Numbered from the stretch's first letter, positions 1 to 8,804 are shown. The stretch is 51,560 nt of DNA from Trueperaceae bacterium (GCA_011389865.1 JAABTL010000020.1:1-51560), one strand, 5' to 3'. The notes: a model not told the origin generated them from the letters alone. Translations and numbers: made by a program.

Positions 1-1208
1 ACCGTCCCGAAGGCGGAGAAGGCCTCGAACGCCAGCACCGGCAGCGGCACGCCCACCTCGCTGATGGCGAGCCCGAAGATCGCCAGCGTCACGACCGCGA
101 GCGCGAACGTGACGACGGCCGCGGCCCGCGCCAGCAGCGGGCCCGAGATGCTTCGCCCGAACGCGATCGTGCTCCCGCGGCCGCGCACGGCGGCCCACGC
201 CGCCAGCAGCAGCACCGCGACCGTGGTGGTCTTGACGCCGCCCGCCGTCGAGCTCGGGTTGGCGCCGATGAACATGAGAGCCATCGTCAGCACCTGGCTC
301 GCCGGGGTGAGGTCGGCCGGCTCGAGCACGTGGAACCCGGCGGTCCGCGGCGTGAGGCCCTGGAAGGCCGCCGCCATCGGGCGTGCCGCGGGGTCCAGCG
401 CCCCGAGGGTGGCGGGGTTCGACCACTCGAGCGCGGCGATGCCGCCGGCGCCGACGAGCACGAGGATCCCCGTCGCCACCAACGCCATGCGGGTGTGGAG
501 CGTCCACGGAACGCGCGCCTGACCGGCGCCCAGCATCCCACGGCGGATCCAGCGGGCGCGCGCGGCGCTCGCGACGTCGACGAAGACCACCAGGCCCAGT
601 CCGCCAGAGACGAACAGGAGCGGCACGATCACGGCGACCCACGGATCGGACGCGAAGCGCATCAGGCTGTCCGAGAACAGCGAGAAGCCGGCGTTGTTCC
701 AGGCGCTGATGGCGTGGAACAGCGCCAGCCAGGCGCCCTCCGCGCGCCCGGCGTCGCGCGCCATCGCCGGCCACAGCGCGAGCGCGCCGAGCAGCTCGGC
801 GCTGGTGGTGAAGATCAGCAGGTTGCGCACGAAGCGCACGACCCCACCGAGCTGCAGCCGGTTCGTCTGGGCCTGGAGGCCAAGGCGTGCCACCACGCCG
901 AGGCGCCGCCCGGTGGTGAAGGCGATCAGCGCGCCGACCGAGAGGATCCCGAGGCCGCCCGACTTGATGAGCAGCAGGACCACCGCCTGCCCGAAGCGCG
1001 AGAGATCGCTGCCGGTGTCGACGACGATCAACCCGGTGACGCAGACGGCGCTGGTCGCCGTGAACAGCGCCTCGAGCCAATCGAGCCGAACGCCGGGAGC
1101 GTGGGAGATCGGCAGCGCCAGCAGCACGGTGCCGACGGCGATCGCGCTGAGGAACGCGAGCAGGACGATCTGCGGCGGGGTGAGCTGGGGCCGGCGGGGA
1201 CGCTTCAC
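1..1208 (-). CDS. Trk/Ktr potassium uptake channel subunit (TrkH/KtrB family), 3' part cut by window edge
   Basis: Reading the minus strand from a GTG at 1208 gives an uninterrupted frame of 402 codons that runs off the left edge. The protein begins VKRPRRPQLTPPQ and then has many hydrophobic segments. Family features seen are a selectivity-filter-like TATSAVCVTGL, then SAWNNAGFSLF, then GANPSSTAGGVKTTT, and at the edge FEAFSAFGT, which matches the fourth pore loop of TrkH/KtrB. The family moves K+ across the inner membrane with a TrkA/KtrA nucleotide-binding partner, which is not in the window. KtrB proteins usually have about 450 residues, so only the last few dozen are missing. The GTG start is chosen because a TAGCGT box lies 9 bases upstream. 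The opposite strand is also open over much of this gene but encodes no recognisable protein. Confidence 0.9.
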   Translation of the reverse strand, partial: MKRPRRPQLTPPQIVLLAFLSAIAVGTVLLALPISHAPGVRLDWLEALFTATSAVCVTGLIVVDTGSDLSRFGQAVVLLLIKSGGLGILSVGALIAFTTGRRLGVVARLGLQAQTNRLQLGGVVRFVRNLLIFTTSAELLGALALWPAMARDAGRAEGAWLALFHAISAWNNAGFSLFSDSLMRFASDPWVAVIVPLLFVSGGLGLVVFVDVASAARARWIRRGMLGAGQARVPWTLHTRMALVATGILVLVGAGGIAALEWSNPATLGALDPAARPMAAAFQGLTPRTAGFHVLEPADLTPASQVLTMALMFIGANPSSTAGGVKTTTVAVLLLAAWAAVRGRGSTIAFGRSISGPLLARAAAVVTFALAVVTLAIFGLAISEVGVPLPVLAFEAFSAFGT

Positions 1209-1217
1209 CTCGCGCCT

Positions 1218-1223
1218 ACGCTA
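1218..1223 (-). promoter_or_regulatory. -10-like box TAGCGT for the TrkH/KtrB gene
   Basis: On the minus strand TAGCGT is followed by 9 bases and then the GTG start at 1208. No convincing -35 is visible. The spacing suggests a leaderless or nearly leaderless transcript, as for several other genes in this window. Confidence 0.45.
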
Positions 1224-1331
1224 CGCCCGGCGGCGCCGGGACGTCGGCCGAAGGGCCACATCGGCCGAGGGCCCCTCGGCTACGACCCAGCGCGCCGGCG
1301 CGCCCGCCCCGCGATCCGCCACCATCGCGCC

Positions 1332-3824
1332 ATGGACGGGCCCCCCCACCCCCACGCCTGGTGGCGCGCCTCGGGCCCGTGGCGGGTGGCGCTCGAGGGC
1401 CCGCCGGAAGGCGGCTGGCGGCCCGCGTGGGGGGCGCTGCTGGCGGGCGGCGAGCCGACCATGCCGCTGGATGCCCACGAGCCCGATCTCGCCCCGACCG
1501 CCTGGCGACCACCTCGCCGCCGGCACGCCCGCCTGGCGAGCGTCGAAGCGGCGCTCGCGTGGGCGCACGAGGCGCTCGACGGCGCGCCGCCGGGTTGGAG
1601 CGTGGCCTTGCGCTCGGGGAACGGCACGACGGCCGGAGAACGCCTGCGCTGGCGCGCGCGCAGCGTCGGCGACCTGCGCTCGGCGGCCCGGGAGATCGCC
1701 GGCTGGACCGGCGACCCACCAACGGCACCCGTGGCGCCCACGGCGGATCGCGGTCCGCCGCGCCTGACCGCCGCCCAGCGCGCGGTGGTGGCGCACGACG
1801 ACGGACCCGCGGTGGTCGTCGCCGTCGCGGGCGCCGGCAAGACCACCACGATGGTGGCCCGGGTGCAGCAGCGGGTGGCGCGCCGCCAGGTCGATCCCCG
1901 AAGCCTGCTGGTGGTCAGCTTCTCGCGCGCGGCCGTCTCGGCGGTCCGCGAGCGACTCCGCGACGACCCCGCCGTCGCGGGCGTGGAGGTGCGCACGTTC
2001 CACTCGCTTGCGCACCTGCTGCTCGCGACGCGTGCCCGGTTGGGCGGACCCCATCCGCCCCAGGGCCCGCCGCCGGAGGCGCTGGTGCCGCAGGTGGCGC
2101 GCCGGGCGCGGCGCGAGGCGGCCGCGAGCGACCCCGACCTCGCGGACGCCTGGCGCGACGTGGACATCATGGCCTTCGCCGCCTACCGCGGCCGCTGCCT
2201 CGCGCGCCTCGAGCTGCCGTGCTTCGACGACGGCCTGCCGGCGGGCGCCCGCGCCGAGGCCCACCCACCGCCGCCCGACCCGGACCACCCCGACCACCTC
2301 GCGCTGCTCGAGCACTTCGAGCGCGTCCGCCGCAGGCTGGGGTGGCTCGACCACGACCAGCTGCTGGTCGAGGCGTGGACGGCGCTGCACGCCGACGCCG
2401 GCCTGCTCGCCTGGGCGCGAGGGCGCTGGCGGGCCGCCATCGTCGACGAGGCCCAGGACGTCAACGCGGTGCAGCTCGCCTCCCTCGAGCTGCTGATGAC
2501 CGGCCGCGACGACGTCATGCTCGTCGGCGACGACGACCAGAGCGTGTACGGCTTCCGCGGGTCGGTGCCGGGGTCGCTGCGCGGCTTCGCGCTGCGGCGT
2601 CGCGCGACCGTGCTGCTGCTGCCGGAGGCGTTCCGCAGCCGGGCGGAGCCGCTCGCCGCCGCCGCGGCACTGATGGCGCACGGCGGCGGGCGCTGGCCCG
2701 TCCGCCCACGGGCGGTGCGCGGCGCCGGAGGCAGCCTGACGCTCGACGTCGCCGACGGCCCCGAGCCCGAGGCCGCCGCGCTGCTCGCGCGCGCCCGCGC
2801 GCACCTGGAGCGGGGCGCGCGGTGGTCGGACCAGGCGGTGCTGCTGCGTCGCTTCGCGCAGGCGACGGCGCTCGAGCTGGCCGCGGCCCGGTCCGGCGTC
2901 GAGCTGCGGCTCGAGGGCGCGCCCCCGCTCGCCCGCCACCCCACGGTGGTGGCCGCCTGGGCGGGGGTGGCGCTGGCGCTGGGTGCCGCCGGCGAGACGC
3001 CCGCGGTCCGAGAACGCGCCTGGCGGCGCTGGCTGACCGGACCTGGCGGTTTGGCCCAACCGGCGGCCTGGGCCGCCGCCAGCCGGCTCGCACGGCACCC
3101 CGGCCCGGGGGCCGACGCCTGGCGCGAGGCCGCCCCACGCGGGGCGGAAGCGGGACCGGGCGCGCGCCTGGCGGCGATCGCCGAGCTCGCGCGAACGGAC
3201 GCCGCCGGGGCGTTGCTCGCCGCCGGCGTCGATCCCCGCGCCTGGCCCGCCGACCCGCCGCCGCCGCTGGCGGCCACGGCCGCGCTCGTGCGCGACGCGC
3301 GCCAGCGTGACGCGCGGCTGCACGACGCGCGGCTGCGCCCCGCGCAGACGGACGGCGCCAGCGCCCTGGCCGCCGCGTTGGCGGGCTGGCGCCGACCGGC
3401 CCCGCGCGAGGCGCTGCTCGTCACCAGCGTCCACCGCGCCAAGGGGCTGGAGTGGCCGGTGGTGCACGTCCCGGGGATGAACGCCGGCAGCTTCCCGCTC
3501 GGCGACGACCCCGAGGAGCGACGGCTGGCCTACGTCGCCTGGACCCGGGCGCGCGAGGCGCTGCACCTCTACCGCGATGCGCGCGCGCCGCCGTCGCCCT
3601 TCCTGGAGCAGGGCGAGGTGACCCGGATCGCGGCCCTGGCCCGCGACGGCGGCTGGCTGGCGGCGCGGCCGGAGGACGGCGCCACGCTGGCCGCCCGCTG
3701 GTTCCGGCGCGAGGCGCGGCGACGTTTCGGCGCGGAGGGACGGGGGTACGATGTCGCGACCGCGCCCCCCGCCGGCGAGCGGGCACGCGCGCAGGAGGAC
3801 CCCGTTGCACCCCATCGACCGTGA
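1332..3824 (+). CDS. UvrD/PcrA-like superfamily 1 DNA helicase
   Basis: 830 residues from the ATG at 1332. All SF1A helicase motifs can be read in order: Walker A AVAGAGKTTT near residue 165, motif Ia VVSFSRAA, motif II DEAQD near 372, motif III GDDDQSVYGFRGS, an EAFRS element, motif V SVHRAKGLEW near 698 and motif VI YVAWTRARE near 733. It should use ATP to translocate 3'-5' on single-stranded DNA in repair or replication restart. About 150 residues precede the helicase core (tryptophan-rich, MDGPPHPHAWW...) and match nothing I know. The frame stays open far upstream, but that part lies antisense to the potassium channel gene, so the internal ATG is preferred. Its stop lies inside the start of the next gene (20-bp overlap). 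Confidence 0.88.
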   Translation: MDGPPHPHAWWRASGPWRVALEGPPEGGWRPAWGALLAGGEPTMPLDAHEPDLAPTAWRPPRRRHARLASVEAALAWAHEALDGAPPGWSVALRSGNGTTAGERLRWRARSVGDLRSAAREIAGWTGDPPTAPVAPTADRGPPRLTAAQRAVVAHDDGPAVVVAVAGAGKTTTMVARVQQRVARRQVDPRSLLVVSFSRAAVSAVRERLRDDPAVAGVEVRTFHSLAHLLLATRARLGGPHPPQGPPPEALVPQVARRARREAAASDPDLADAWRDVDIMAFAAYRGRCLARLELPCFDDGLPAGARAEAHPPPPDPDHPDHLALLEHFERVRRRLGWLDHDQLLVEAWTALHADAGLLAWARGRWRAAIVDEAQDVNAVQLASLELLMTGRDDVMLVGDDDQSVYGFRGSVPGSLRGFALRRRATVLLLPEAFRSRAEPLAAAAALMAHGGGRWPVRPRAVRGAGGSLTLDVADGPEPEAAALLARARAHLERGARWSDQAVLLRRFAQATALELAAARSGVELRLEGAPPLARHPTVVAAWAGVALALGAAGETPAVRERAWRRWLTGPGGLAQPAAWAAASRLARHPGPGADAWREAAPRGAEAGPGARLAAIAELARTDAAGALLAAGVDPRAWPADPPPPLAATAALVRDARQRDARLHDARLRPAQTDGASALAAALAGWRRPAPREALLVTSVHRAKGLEWPVVHVPGMNAGSFPLGDDPEERRLAYVAWTRAREALHLYRDARAPPSPFLEQGEVTRIAALARDGGWLAARPEDGATLAARWFRREARRRFGAEGRGYDVATAPPAGERARAQEDPVAPHRP

Positions 3825-4158
3825 CGCGGTACAGGCCGAGCTCGACCGGCGGCGCGACCAGCCGGTGTACCTGCACCTGGAGACGACCACCGGCTCGTAC
3901 ACCGCCCTCGGGCCCGAGAAGAAGCCGCCCGTGATCGCCTTCGTGCGCAACGCGCAGGTGACCTACGCGCGCGGGGTCGTCACGGGCCCCGGTCCGTACC
4001 GCGTGGGGCTCAAGCTGCAGGACGGCTGGGTCTACGCGGACGGCCTGACCGACTTCGTGGTGAGCGAACGCGACGAGCTCCTGCTCGCCGGCCACGACCC
4101 CGACGGTCACCTCACCGTGGCGCTGCAGCTCTCCATGCGACCCTTCCGGGAGGCCTGA
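3805..4158 (+). CDS. yojF: YojF family protein (DUF1806), partner of BshB2
   Basis: 117 residues. The sequence LHPIDRDAVQAELD...VYLHLETTTGSY and later GPGPYRVGLKLQDGWVYA is close, from memory, to Bacillus YojF, which sits directly before yojG/bshB2 in Bacillus. Its biochemical role is not established; genomic linkage suggests it assists bacillithiol synthesis or turnover. I chose the TTG at 3805 because GCAGGAGG at 3791-3798 is a strong ribosome binding site 6 bases before it. An ATG at 3751 in the same frame would add 18 low-complexity residues and deepen the overlap with the helicase. The next gene starts 2 bases after the stop. No signal peptide or membrane segment is seen. Confidence 0.85.
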   Translation: MHPIDRDAVQAELDRRRDQPVYLHLETTTGSYTALGPEKKPPVIAFVRNAQVTYARGVVTGPGPYRVGLKLQDGWVYADGLTDFVVSERDELLLAGHDPDGHLTVALQLSMRPFREA

Positions 4159-4160
4159 GC

Positions 4161-4937
4161 ATGGCGACACCGACGACCACCGGTGCGCCCTATGACGCGA
4201 CCCCCGTCGCGACACCCGCCCCCTTCGATCCCGCCGCCGAGCGCGGCCTGCTGGTGGTGCTGCCGCACCCCGACGACGAGACCTTCTCCTCGGGCGGCAC
4301 GATGGCGCGCTGCGCCGACGCCGGCGTCCCCGTCACCTACCTGTGCGGCACCTACGGCGACATGGGGCGGCGCATGGGCCGGCCTGCCTTCGCCAACCGC
4401 GAGTCGCTGCGCGACATCCGCGAGCGCGAGCTCACAGAGGCATGCGCCGTCCTGGGCGCGGAGGCGCGCATGCTGGGCCTGCGCGACAAGTGCGTGGAGT
4501 TCGAGGACCCCGTCGAGATCGCGGAGCGGGTTCGCGCCGTGATCGAGGAACTCGATCCCTCAACCGTGATCGCCTTCTACCCCGGTTTCGCGGTGCACGC
4601 CGACCACGACGCGCTGGGTCTGATCGCCCAGCTCGCCGTGCGCTCGCTGCCGGCGGGCCGTCGGCCGCGCCTGCTGGCCGTGGCGGTCGGCGACCAGGAG
4701 GCCAACCGCGCCGCGCTCGGCGAACCCGACGTCCTCAGTGACATCTCCGGCACCGTCGATCGCAAGATCGAGGCCCTGCGGGCGCACCGCAGCCAGACCG
4801 AGGCGATGTTCGTCAAGTGGGACGAGGACATCGAGGACGAGCAGGGCAAGGCCTTCCGCGACCGCCTGCTCGGCGGCGAGAAGTTCTACCTGCTCGACCC
4901 GCACCACGTCACCGACTACGAGAGGAACCGCCCATGA
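4161..4937 (+). CDS. bshB2: Bacillithiol biosynthesis deacetylase BshB2 (PIG-L/LmbE family)
   Basis: 258 residues, start ATG at 4161. The LmbE zinc motif is seen as LPHPDDETFSSGGTM at residues 35-49 (His36, Asp38, Asp39), and a second ligand region lies in FAVHADHDALG. The family removes acetate from N-acetylglucosaminyl-malate to give glucosaminyl-malate, the second step of bacillithiol synthesis. Assignment to BshB2 rather than another LmbE deacetylase rests on the YojF gene immediately upstream. Glycosyltransferase BshA and ligase BshC are not in the window. The stop overlaps the next gene's ATG by 4 bases (ATGA), so YojF, BshB2 and the M20 peptidase are probably translated from one message. 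Confidence 0.88.
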   Translation: MATPTTTGAPYDATPVATPAPFDPAAERGLLVVLPHPDDETFSSGGTMARCADAGVPVTYLCGTYGDMGRRMGRPAFANRESLRDIRERELTEACAVLGAEARMLGLRDKCVEFEDPVEIAERVRAVIEELDPSTVIAFYPGFAVHADHDALGLIAQLAVRSLPAGRRPRLLAVAVGDQEANRAALGEPDVLSDISGTVDRKIEALRAHRSQTEAMFVKWDEDIEDEQGKAFRDRLLGGEKFYLLDPHHVTDYERNRP

Positions 4938-6322
4938 GCGAGCCCACCGCGTCCGCCACCGGATCTGCCCTGCCGCCGGACCTGCGCACGCGCTACCGCG
5001 AGCTGCTCGCGCGCTGGGTGGCGATCCCCTCCGTGGCCGCCGAGGGGCGCGCCCAGGGCGCCGCCGCGGAGGCGGTCGCCGAGGAGCTGCGCGAACTCGG
5101 GCTCGACGTCGAGGTCCACCCCACCGCCGGCGCGCCGGTGGTGTTCGCCGAGCGCCACGTGCCGGGCGCCCCCACCGTGCTCTTCTACAACCACTACGAC
5201 GTGCAGCCGGCCGACCCGGTCGAGGCCTGGACCGCCGATCCCTTCACCCTCGACGAGCGCGACGGCAAGCTGTTCGGTCGCGGCGCGACCGACGACAAGG
5301 GGCAGCTCGCCTCGCGCGTCGTGGCCCTCGAATGGCTGAAGCGGCGCCACGGCGGCGAGCTGCCGGTCGGCGTGGTCTTCGTGGTCGAGGGCGAGGAGGA
5401 GGTCGGCAGCCCGAACATGGCGCCTTACGTCGCCGCCATGCGCGACCGCCTGCGGGCCGACGCCTGCGTGTGGGAGTTCGGCGGGGTCGACGCCCACGAC
5501 CGGCCGCACCTGGTCTCCGGCCTCAAGGGCATCGCCACCGTCGACCTGAGCGTCCGCACCGCCGACTACGACCAGCACTCCGGCCTCGGGCCGGTGGTGC
5601 AGAACGCCGTGTGGCTCATGGCCGCGGCCGTCGCCAGCCTGCGCGACGCCGACGGCCGCGTGCTCATCGACGGCTTCTACGACCGCGTCCGGCCCGCCAC
5701 CGAGCGGGAGGCGCATTACGTCGCCGTCGCCCCCCGCGAGGACGACGTGGTGGCCCGCCAGATCGGGGTCGAACGCTTCCTCGCCGGCGCCACCGGCAGT
5801 GAGTGGCAACGGCGGCTGCAGCTGGAGCCGGCGGTCAACGTCAACGGCCTGCACGGCGGCTACGGCGGCCCCGGCATGAAGACGGTGCTGCCGGCCTCCG
5901 CCACGGCCAAGCTCGACTTCCGCCTGGTGCCCGACCAGGACCCCGAGGAGGTCGTCGGCCTGCTGCGGGCCCACCTCGATCGGCACGGCTTCGGGGCCGT
6001 CGAGGCGAGGCTGGCCGAGCGCCCCGAGCACCCGAGTCGCGTCGACCCGGATCACCCGTGGGTTCAGCACGCGGCCGCGGCGCTCGAGGAGGCCTACGGC
6101 ACGCCCGCGATCGTCACGATCAGCTCGGGCGGCTCGGGGCCGCTGTCGCCGTTCGTCGACGAGCTGGGCGTGCCGGTGATCATGATCGGCGTCGGCTACG
6201 CGGAGGGGCGCGCGCACGCGCCCGACGAGAACGTCCGCTGGGTCGACGTGGAGCGCGGCACCTACGCGACCGTGCGCACGGTCGAGCGCTGGGCGGGAAT
6301 CGAGCCTCGGACCTCCGCCTAG
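4934..6322 (+). CDS. M20 family metallopeptidase (carnosinase/dipeptidase-like)
   Basis: 462 residues from ATG 4934. M20 landmarks in order: TVLFYNHYDVQP (first metal His-x-Asp), GRGATDDKGQ (bridging Asp), VVFVVEGEEEVGSPN (Glu general base and metal Glu), WEFGGVDAHDRPH, and a late ISSGGSGPLSPF with GRAHAPDENV near the C terminus. The lid/dimerisation domain lies between. It is a cytosolic di-zinc peptidase of the ArgE/DapE/carnosinase group; the substrate cannot be fixed from sequence. Its position behind BshB2 allows a role in processing bacillithiol conjugates, but that is only suggested by the 4-base overlap. A paralogue lies at 44403-45776. Confidence 0.88.
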   Translation: MSEPTASATGSALPPDLRTRYRELLARWVAIPSVAAEGRAQGAAAEAVAEELRELGLDVEVHPTAGAPVVFAERHVPGAPTVLFYNHYDVQPADPVEAWTADPFTLDERDGKLFGRGATDDKGQLASRVVALEWLKRRHGGELPVGVVFVVEGEEEVGSPNMAPYVAAMRDRLRADACVWEFGGVDAHDRPHLVSGLKGIATVDLSVRTADYDQHSGLGPVVQNAVWLMAAAVASLRDADGRVLIDGFYDRVRPATEREAHYVAVAPREDDVVARQIGVERFLAGATGSEWQRRLQLEPAVNVNGLHGGYGGPGMKTVLPASATAKLDFRLVPDQDPEEVVGLLRAHLDRHGFGAVEARLAERPEHPSRVDPDHPWVQHAAAALEEAYGTPAIVTISSGGSGPLSPFVDELGVPVIMIGVGYAEGRAHAPDENVRWVDVERGTYATVRTVERWAGIEPRTSA

Positions 6323-6329
6323 CCTGGAT

Positions 6330-6349
6330 GGCAGGATCACCTTCCTGCC
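6330..6349 (+). terminator. Hairpin after the M20 peptidase gene
   Basis: GGCAGGA and TCCTGCC pair perfectly around a TCACCT loop, beginning 8 bases after the stop at 6322. There is no following T-run, so this is a weak candidate for an intrinsic terminator. Confidence 0.4.
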
Positions 6350-6387
6350 ACGTGCGTACCGTCTTCCGGGGCCTTGGGAGGTCGTGC

Positions 6388-6630
6388 ATGGCCGGACGTG
6401 AGGACACCACGGAGCAGCGCCCGTCGAAGGGCAGATCGCGGCTGGGACCCAGCATCGGCATCGGTGTGGCCATCGGTGTCGCCATCGGTCTCGCCACCGA
6501 CAACCTGGCCTTGGGGATCGGGATCGGCATCGCGATCGGCGTCGCTCTCGGCCTGCGCATGGACGCGGCCAGAGGCGCGGTGGGCAGCGGCCAGCGGCGC
6601 GGGCGGGGCCGCGGCGACGGCCACGAGTGA
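6388..6630 (+). CDS. Small glycine-zipper membrane protein
   Basis: 80 residues. A charged N terminus (MAGREDTTEQRPSKGRSR) is followed by two hydrophobic stretches with GxxxG-type spacing, GIGVAIGVAIGLA and LALGIGIGIAIGVALGL, split by a short polar TDN turn, then a basic tail. This fits a helical hairpin inserted in the cytoplasmic membrane. I do not know a function; similar glycine-rich hairpin miniproteins are usually annotated as hypothetical. GGGAGG 6-11 bases before the ATG at 6388 supports the start. The gene sits alone between the M20 peptidase and the convergent ABC permease. The repetitive Gly-Ile-Ala codons also make the opposite strand open, which I regard as an artefact. Confidence 0.65.
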   Translation: MAGREDTTEQRPSKGRSRLGPSIGIGVAIGVAIGLATDNLALGIGIGIAIGVALGLRMDAARGAVGSGQRRGRGRGDGHE

Positions 6631-6793
6631 ACCGGCGCTCGCGTCGGGCGCGGCCAGTCCGAGCACGCCGTACCCAAGGACGGGCAGGACGAGCGCGTCG
6701 GTGAGGGCGGCTGTGAACGTGCGCCGGTTCACGGGTGGTGCCTCCCGGGAGGGTGGCTCACCCATGCCGGTGGCGTAGCGATCGGAGGCTCCG

Positions 6794-7606
6794 TCAGCGG
6801 CGCGCGAGCAGCTCGCCGCGGCGGAAGCCGCGCGCGCCCAAGACCAGCAGACCTGCAGCCGCGGCCCAGAAGACGGCGCCCAGCAGCGCCACCAGCGCCA
6901 CCGAGAAGACCAGCACCCCGGTGGCCTGACCCAGCAGCAGGACGACGATCGGTAGGACGACGACGCCGCCGATCTGGTAGGCCTCCTGGAAGGTGTTGAC
7001 GCGAGCGGAGACCAGGACCGTGGCGCCGAGCGCCAGGGCGGCGACCGCCGGTGCGACCCACAGCGCCAGCACCCACCACATGCCGGTGGGGAAGAAGATC
7101 CGGCCCATGACGGGCCAGGCGGCGGCGTTGGCCACCACCGTGTAGACGAGGAAGCCGCCCCACGCCACCGCCAGCGCCGGCACGAAGCCCGACAGCAGCT
7201 TCCCGAGCAGCAGCTCGCGGTCGCTGGTCGGCGTGAACAGCAGCGCCTCGAGCGTGCGGCGCTCCTTCTCGCCGGCGAAGGCGTCGGCCGCGATGACGCT
7301 GGCGACCATCAGCGGCACGATCAGGTACATCGGCGCGAAGAGGTACACGAGCATCAGCGTCACGATCGTCTGCTCCTCGCTGAGGCCGGCGAAGCGCTGC
7401 GTGAAGGTCTCCGGCATCCGCTCGAGCAGCTCGCCGAGATCGCTGGCGCCGGGGATGTTGACGAACTGCGGCGCGAACGAGGCGAGGATGGGCAGCACCA
7501 GCAGCATCACCGCGGGCACGATGATGATCGGCAGCAGCACCGCCTTGCTCTGCAGCACCACGCTCAGGTCCTTGCGCACGATCGCGCGCACGGCACGCAG
7601 GTTCAT
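6794..7606 (-). CDS. ABC-2 type transporter permease
   Basis: 270 residues with about six hydrophobic segments, e.g. AVLLPIIIVPAVMLLVLPIL and VVVLPIVVLLLGQATGVLVF. The cytoplasmic element FAGEKERRTLEALLFTP is typical of ABC-2/NatB-type permeases. It begins MNLRAVRAIVRKDLSVVLQS, the usual amphipathic start of such proteins. With the ATPase encoded just upstream (ATG overlapping its stop, 7603-7606) it should form an export system; NatAB-like proteins export Na+ or drugs, but the substrate here is unknown. Its stop is 163 bp from the convergent glycine-zipper gene. Confidence 0.88.
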   Translation of the reverse strand: MNLRAVRAIVRKDLSVVLQSKAVLLPIIIVPAVMLLVLPILASFAPQFVNIPGASDLGELLERMPETFTQRFAGLSEEQTIVTLMLVYLFAPMYLIVPLMVASVIAADAFAGEKERRTLEALLFTPTSDRELLLGKLLSGFVPALAVAWGGFLVYTVVANAAAWPVMGRIFFPTGMWWVLALWVAPAVAALALGATVLVSARVNTFQEAYQIGGVVVLPIVVLLLGQATGVLVFSVALVALLGAVFWAAAAGLLVLGARGFRRGELLARR

Positions 7607-8703
7607 CGCCGGGCCTCCCCGCCCGCCGGTGCGCCGTGGCTCGTGCCGTCGAACGCGTCCCTGGACGCGTGGGCTGGTGCCGCGCCCGGCCCGCCGTGCA
7701 CCTCGCCGGCGGACGGCTTCCGCCGCTTCCCGTGCAGCGCGAAGTAGACGTCCTCGAGGTCCGGCAGCTCGCGCTCGACGGCGTACAACCTGACGCCGCC
7801 CGCCACGAGCGTCGCGACCGCCTCGGCCACCGCCTCGGCGTCGCGCGCGACGCCGGACACCAACAGCGCCCCGCCGTCGGCTGGCGCATCGGTCGCCGCG
7901 ACCCCCGGCTCCGCGACGACGCCACCCCAGCCATCGAGGGCGCTCAGCCGCGCGGCGACGTCGACGTCAGCCGGCGCCGACGCCACGAAGCGCACGCGCA
8001 CGCCCGCGCCGAGGCCGGCCGCCAGGGCCGCGGGGGCACCGGCGGCCACCACGCGGCCATGCTCCAGCACCACCACCCGGTCACAGAGCGCCTGGGCTTG
8101 GGCCAGGTCGTGGGTGCAGAGAATCACGCTGCGCCCCTCGCCGCGCAGCCCGCGGACGCGGTCGGCCACGGCGCGGGCCGCGACGGGGTCGAGGCCGGCG
8201 GTGGGTTCGTCGAGGAACAGCAGCTCGGGGTCGTGTAGCAGCGCCCGCGCCAGGGCCAGCCGCTGCCGCATGCCGCGGCTGTAGGTGCCCACCTTGCGAT
8301 CGGCGGCCTCCGCGAGGTCGAACGACGACAGCAGCTCGTCCACCCGCTGGCGCACGCGCGCGACCGGTACCCCGTACAGGTCGGCGAACGTCGTCAGACC
8401 CGCGCGGCCGCTCAGGCGGTCGTCGACCGCCGGCGTCTCGGTGCTCACCCCCACGCGACGGCGGACGGCCACCCCGTCCACGCTCGGGTCGAGGCCGAAC
8501 ACGCGGGCCGAGCCGGAGGTGGGCGCGAGCACGCCGGCGAGCAGGCGCACGGTGGTGGTCTTGCCCGCACCGTTGTGGCCCAGCAGGCCCACCACCTCGC
8601 CACGGGCCACGGTGAGGTCGAGGGCGTCGACGGCGCGAACGGTGCCACCCTCCGAGGGGAACTCGCGCGTCAGCGCCCGGGTGACGACCACGGGTTCGGC
8701 CAT
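7603..8703 (-). CDS. ABC transporter ATP-binding protein
   Basis: 366 residues. Walker A LLGHNGAGKTTT, Q-loop region, signature YSRGMRQRLALARAL, Walker B LLFLDEPTAGLDP and the switch His in ILCTHDLAQA are all present. The roughly 130-residue C-terminal tail after the nucleotide-binding domain (VRFVASAPADVDV...) resembles the accessory domain of NatA/CcmA-type exporters. I chose the ATG at 8703 (MAEPVVV) rather than one two codons upstream, because a TAGCAT box on the minus strand ends 6 bases before it. It diverges from the GGDEF-EAL gene across about 100 bp. Confidence 0.9.
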   Translation of the reverse strand: MAEPVVVTRALTREFPSEGGTVRAVDALDLTVARGEVVGLLGHNGAGKTTTVRLLAGVLAPTSGSARVFGLDPSVDGVAVRRRVGVSTETPAVDDRLSGRAGLTTFADLYGVPVARVRQRVDELLSSFDLAEAADRKVGTYSRGMRQRLALARALLHDPELLFLDEPTAGLDPVAARAVADRVRGLRGEGRSVILCTHDLAQAQALCDRVVVLEHGRVVAAGAPAALAAGLGAGVRVRFVASAPADVDVAARLSALDGWGGVVAEPGVAATDAPADGGALLVSGVARDAEAVAEAVATLVAGGVRLYAVERELPDLEDVYFALHGKRRKPSAGEVHGGPGAAPAHASRDAFDGTSHGAPAGGEARR

Positions 8704-8709
8704 GCGCAC

Positions 8710-8715
8710 ATGCTA
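8710..8715 (-). promoter_or_regulatory. -10 box TAGCAT for the ABC exporter genes
   Basis: TAGCAT on the minus strand, then exactly 6 bases, then the ATG at 8703. The transcript would start at or next to the start codon, so this operon is probably leaderless. Confidence 0.55.
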
Positions 8716-8790
8716 TGCGGCGCCGGCTCAGCGGCCAGGGACAGACGCCAGGGCGTGAACTCGGCCGCGGACGCCGCCTCGCAGGGCGCC

Positions 8791-8796
8791 TACGAT
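8791..8796 (+). promoter_or_regulatory. -10 box TACGAT for the GGDEF-EAL gene
   Basis: TACGAT is followed by 8 bases and then GTG at 8805. No Shine-Dalgarno sequence precedes that GTG, which fits leaderless initiation. Confidence 0.5.
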
Positions 8797-8804
8797 GGGT
8801 GGGC

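Noticed and set aside
330-1331. Plus-strand open frame upstream of the helicase start
   Set aside because: It is antisense to the potassium channel gene, is of low complexity and has no family motifs; high GC makes such frames common.
1221-3950. Very long minus-strand frame opposite the helicase
   Set aside because: Arg/Gly/Ala-rich translation without motifs; the plus strand contains all helicase motifs.
6337-6732. Minus-strand frame from GTG 6732 with a GGGAGG site and a hydrophobic start (VNRRTFTAALTDALVL...)
   Set aside because: The first 45 codons look plausible, but the rest runs antisense to the glycine-zipper gene and is a Asp/Gly low-complexity mirror of its repeats. A short real gene broken here cannot be excluded.
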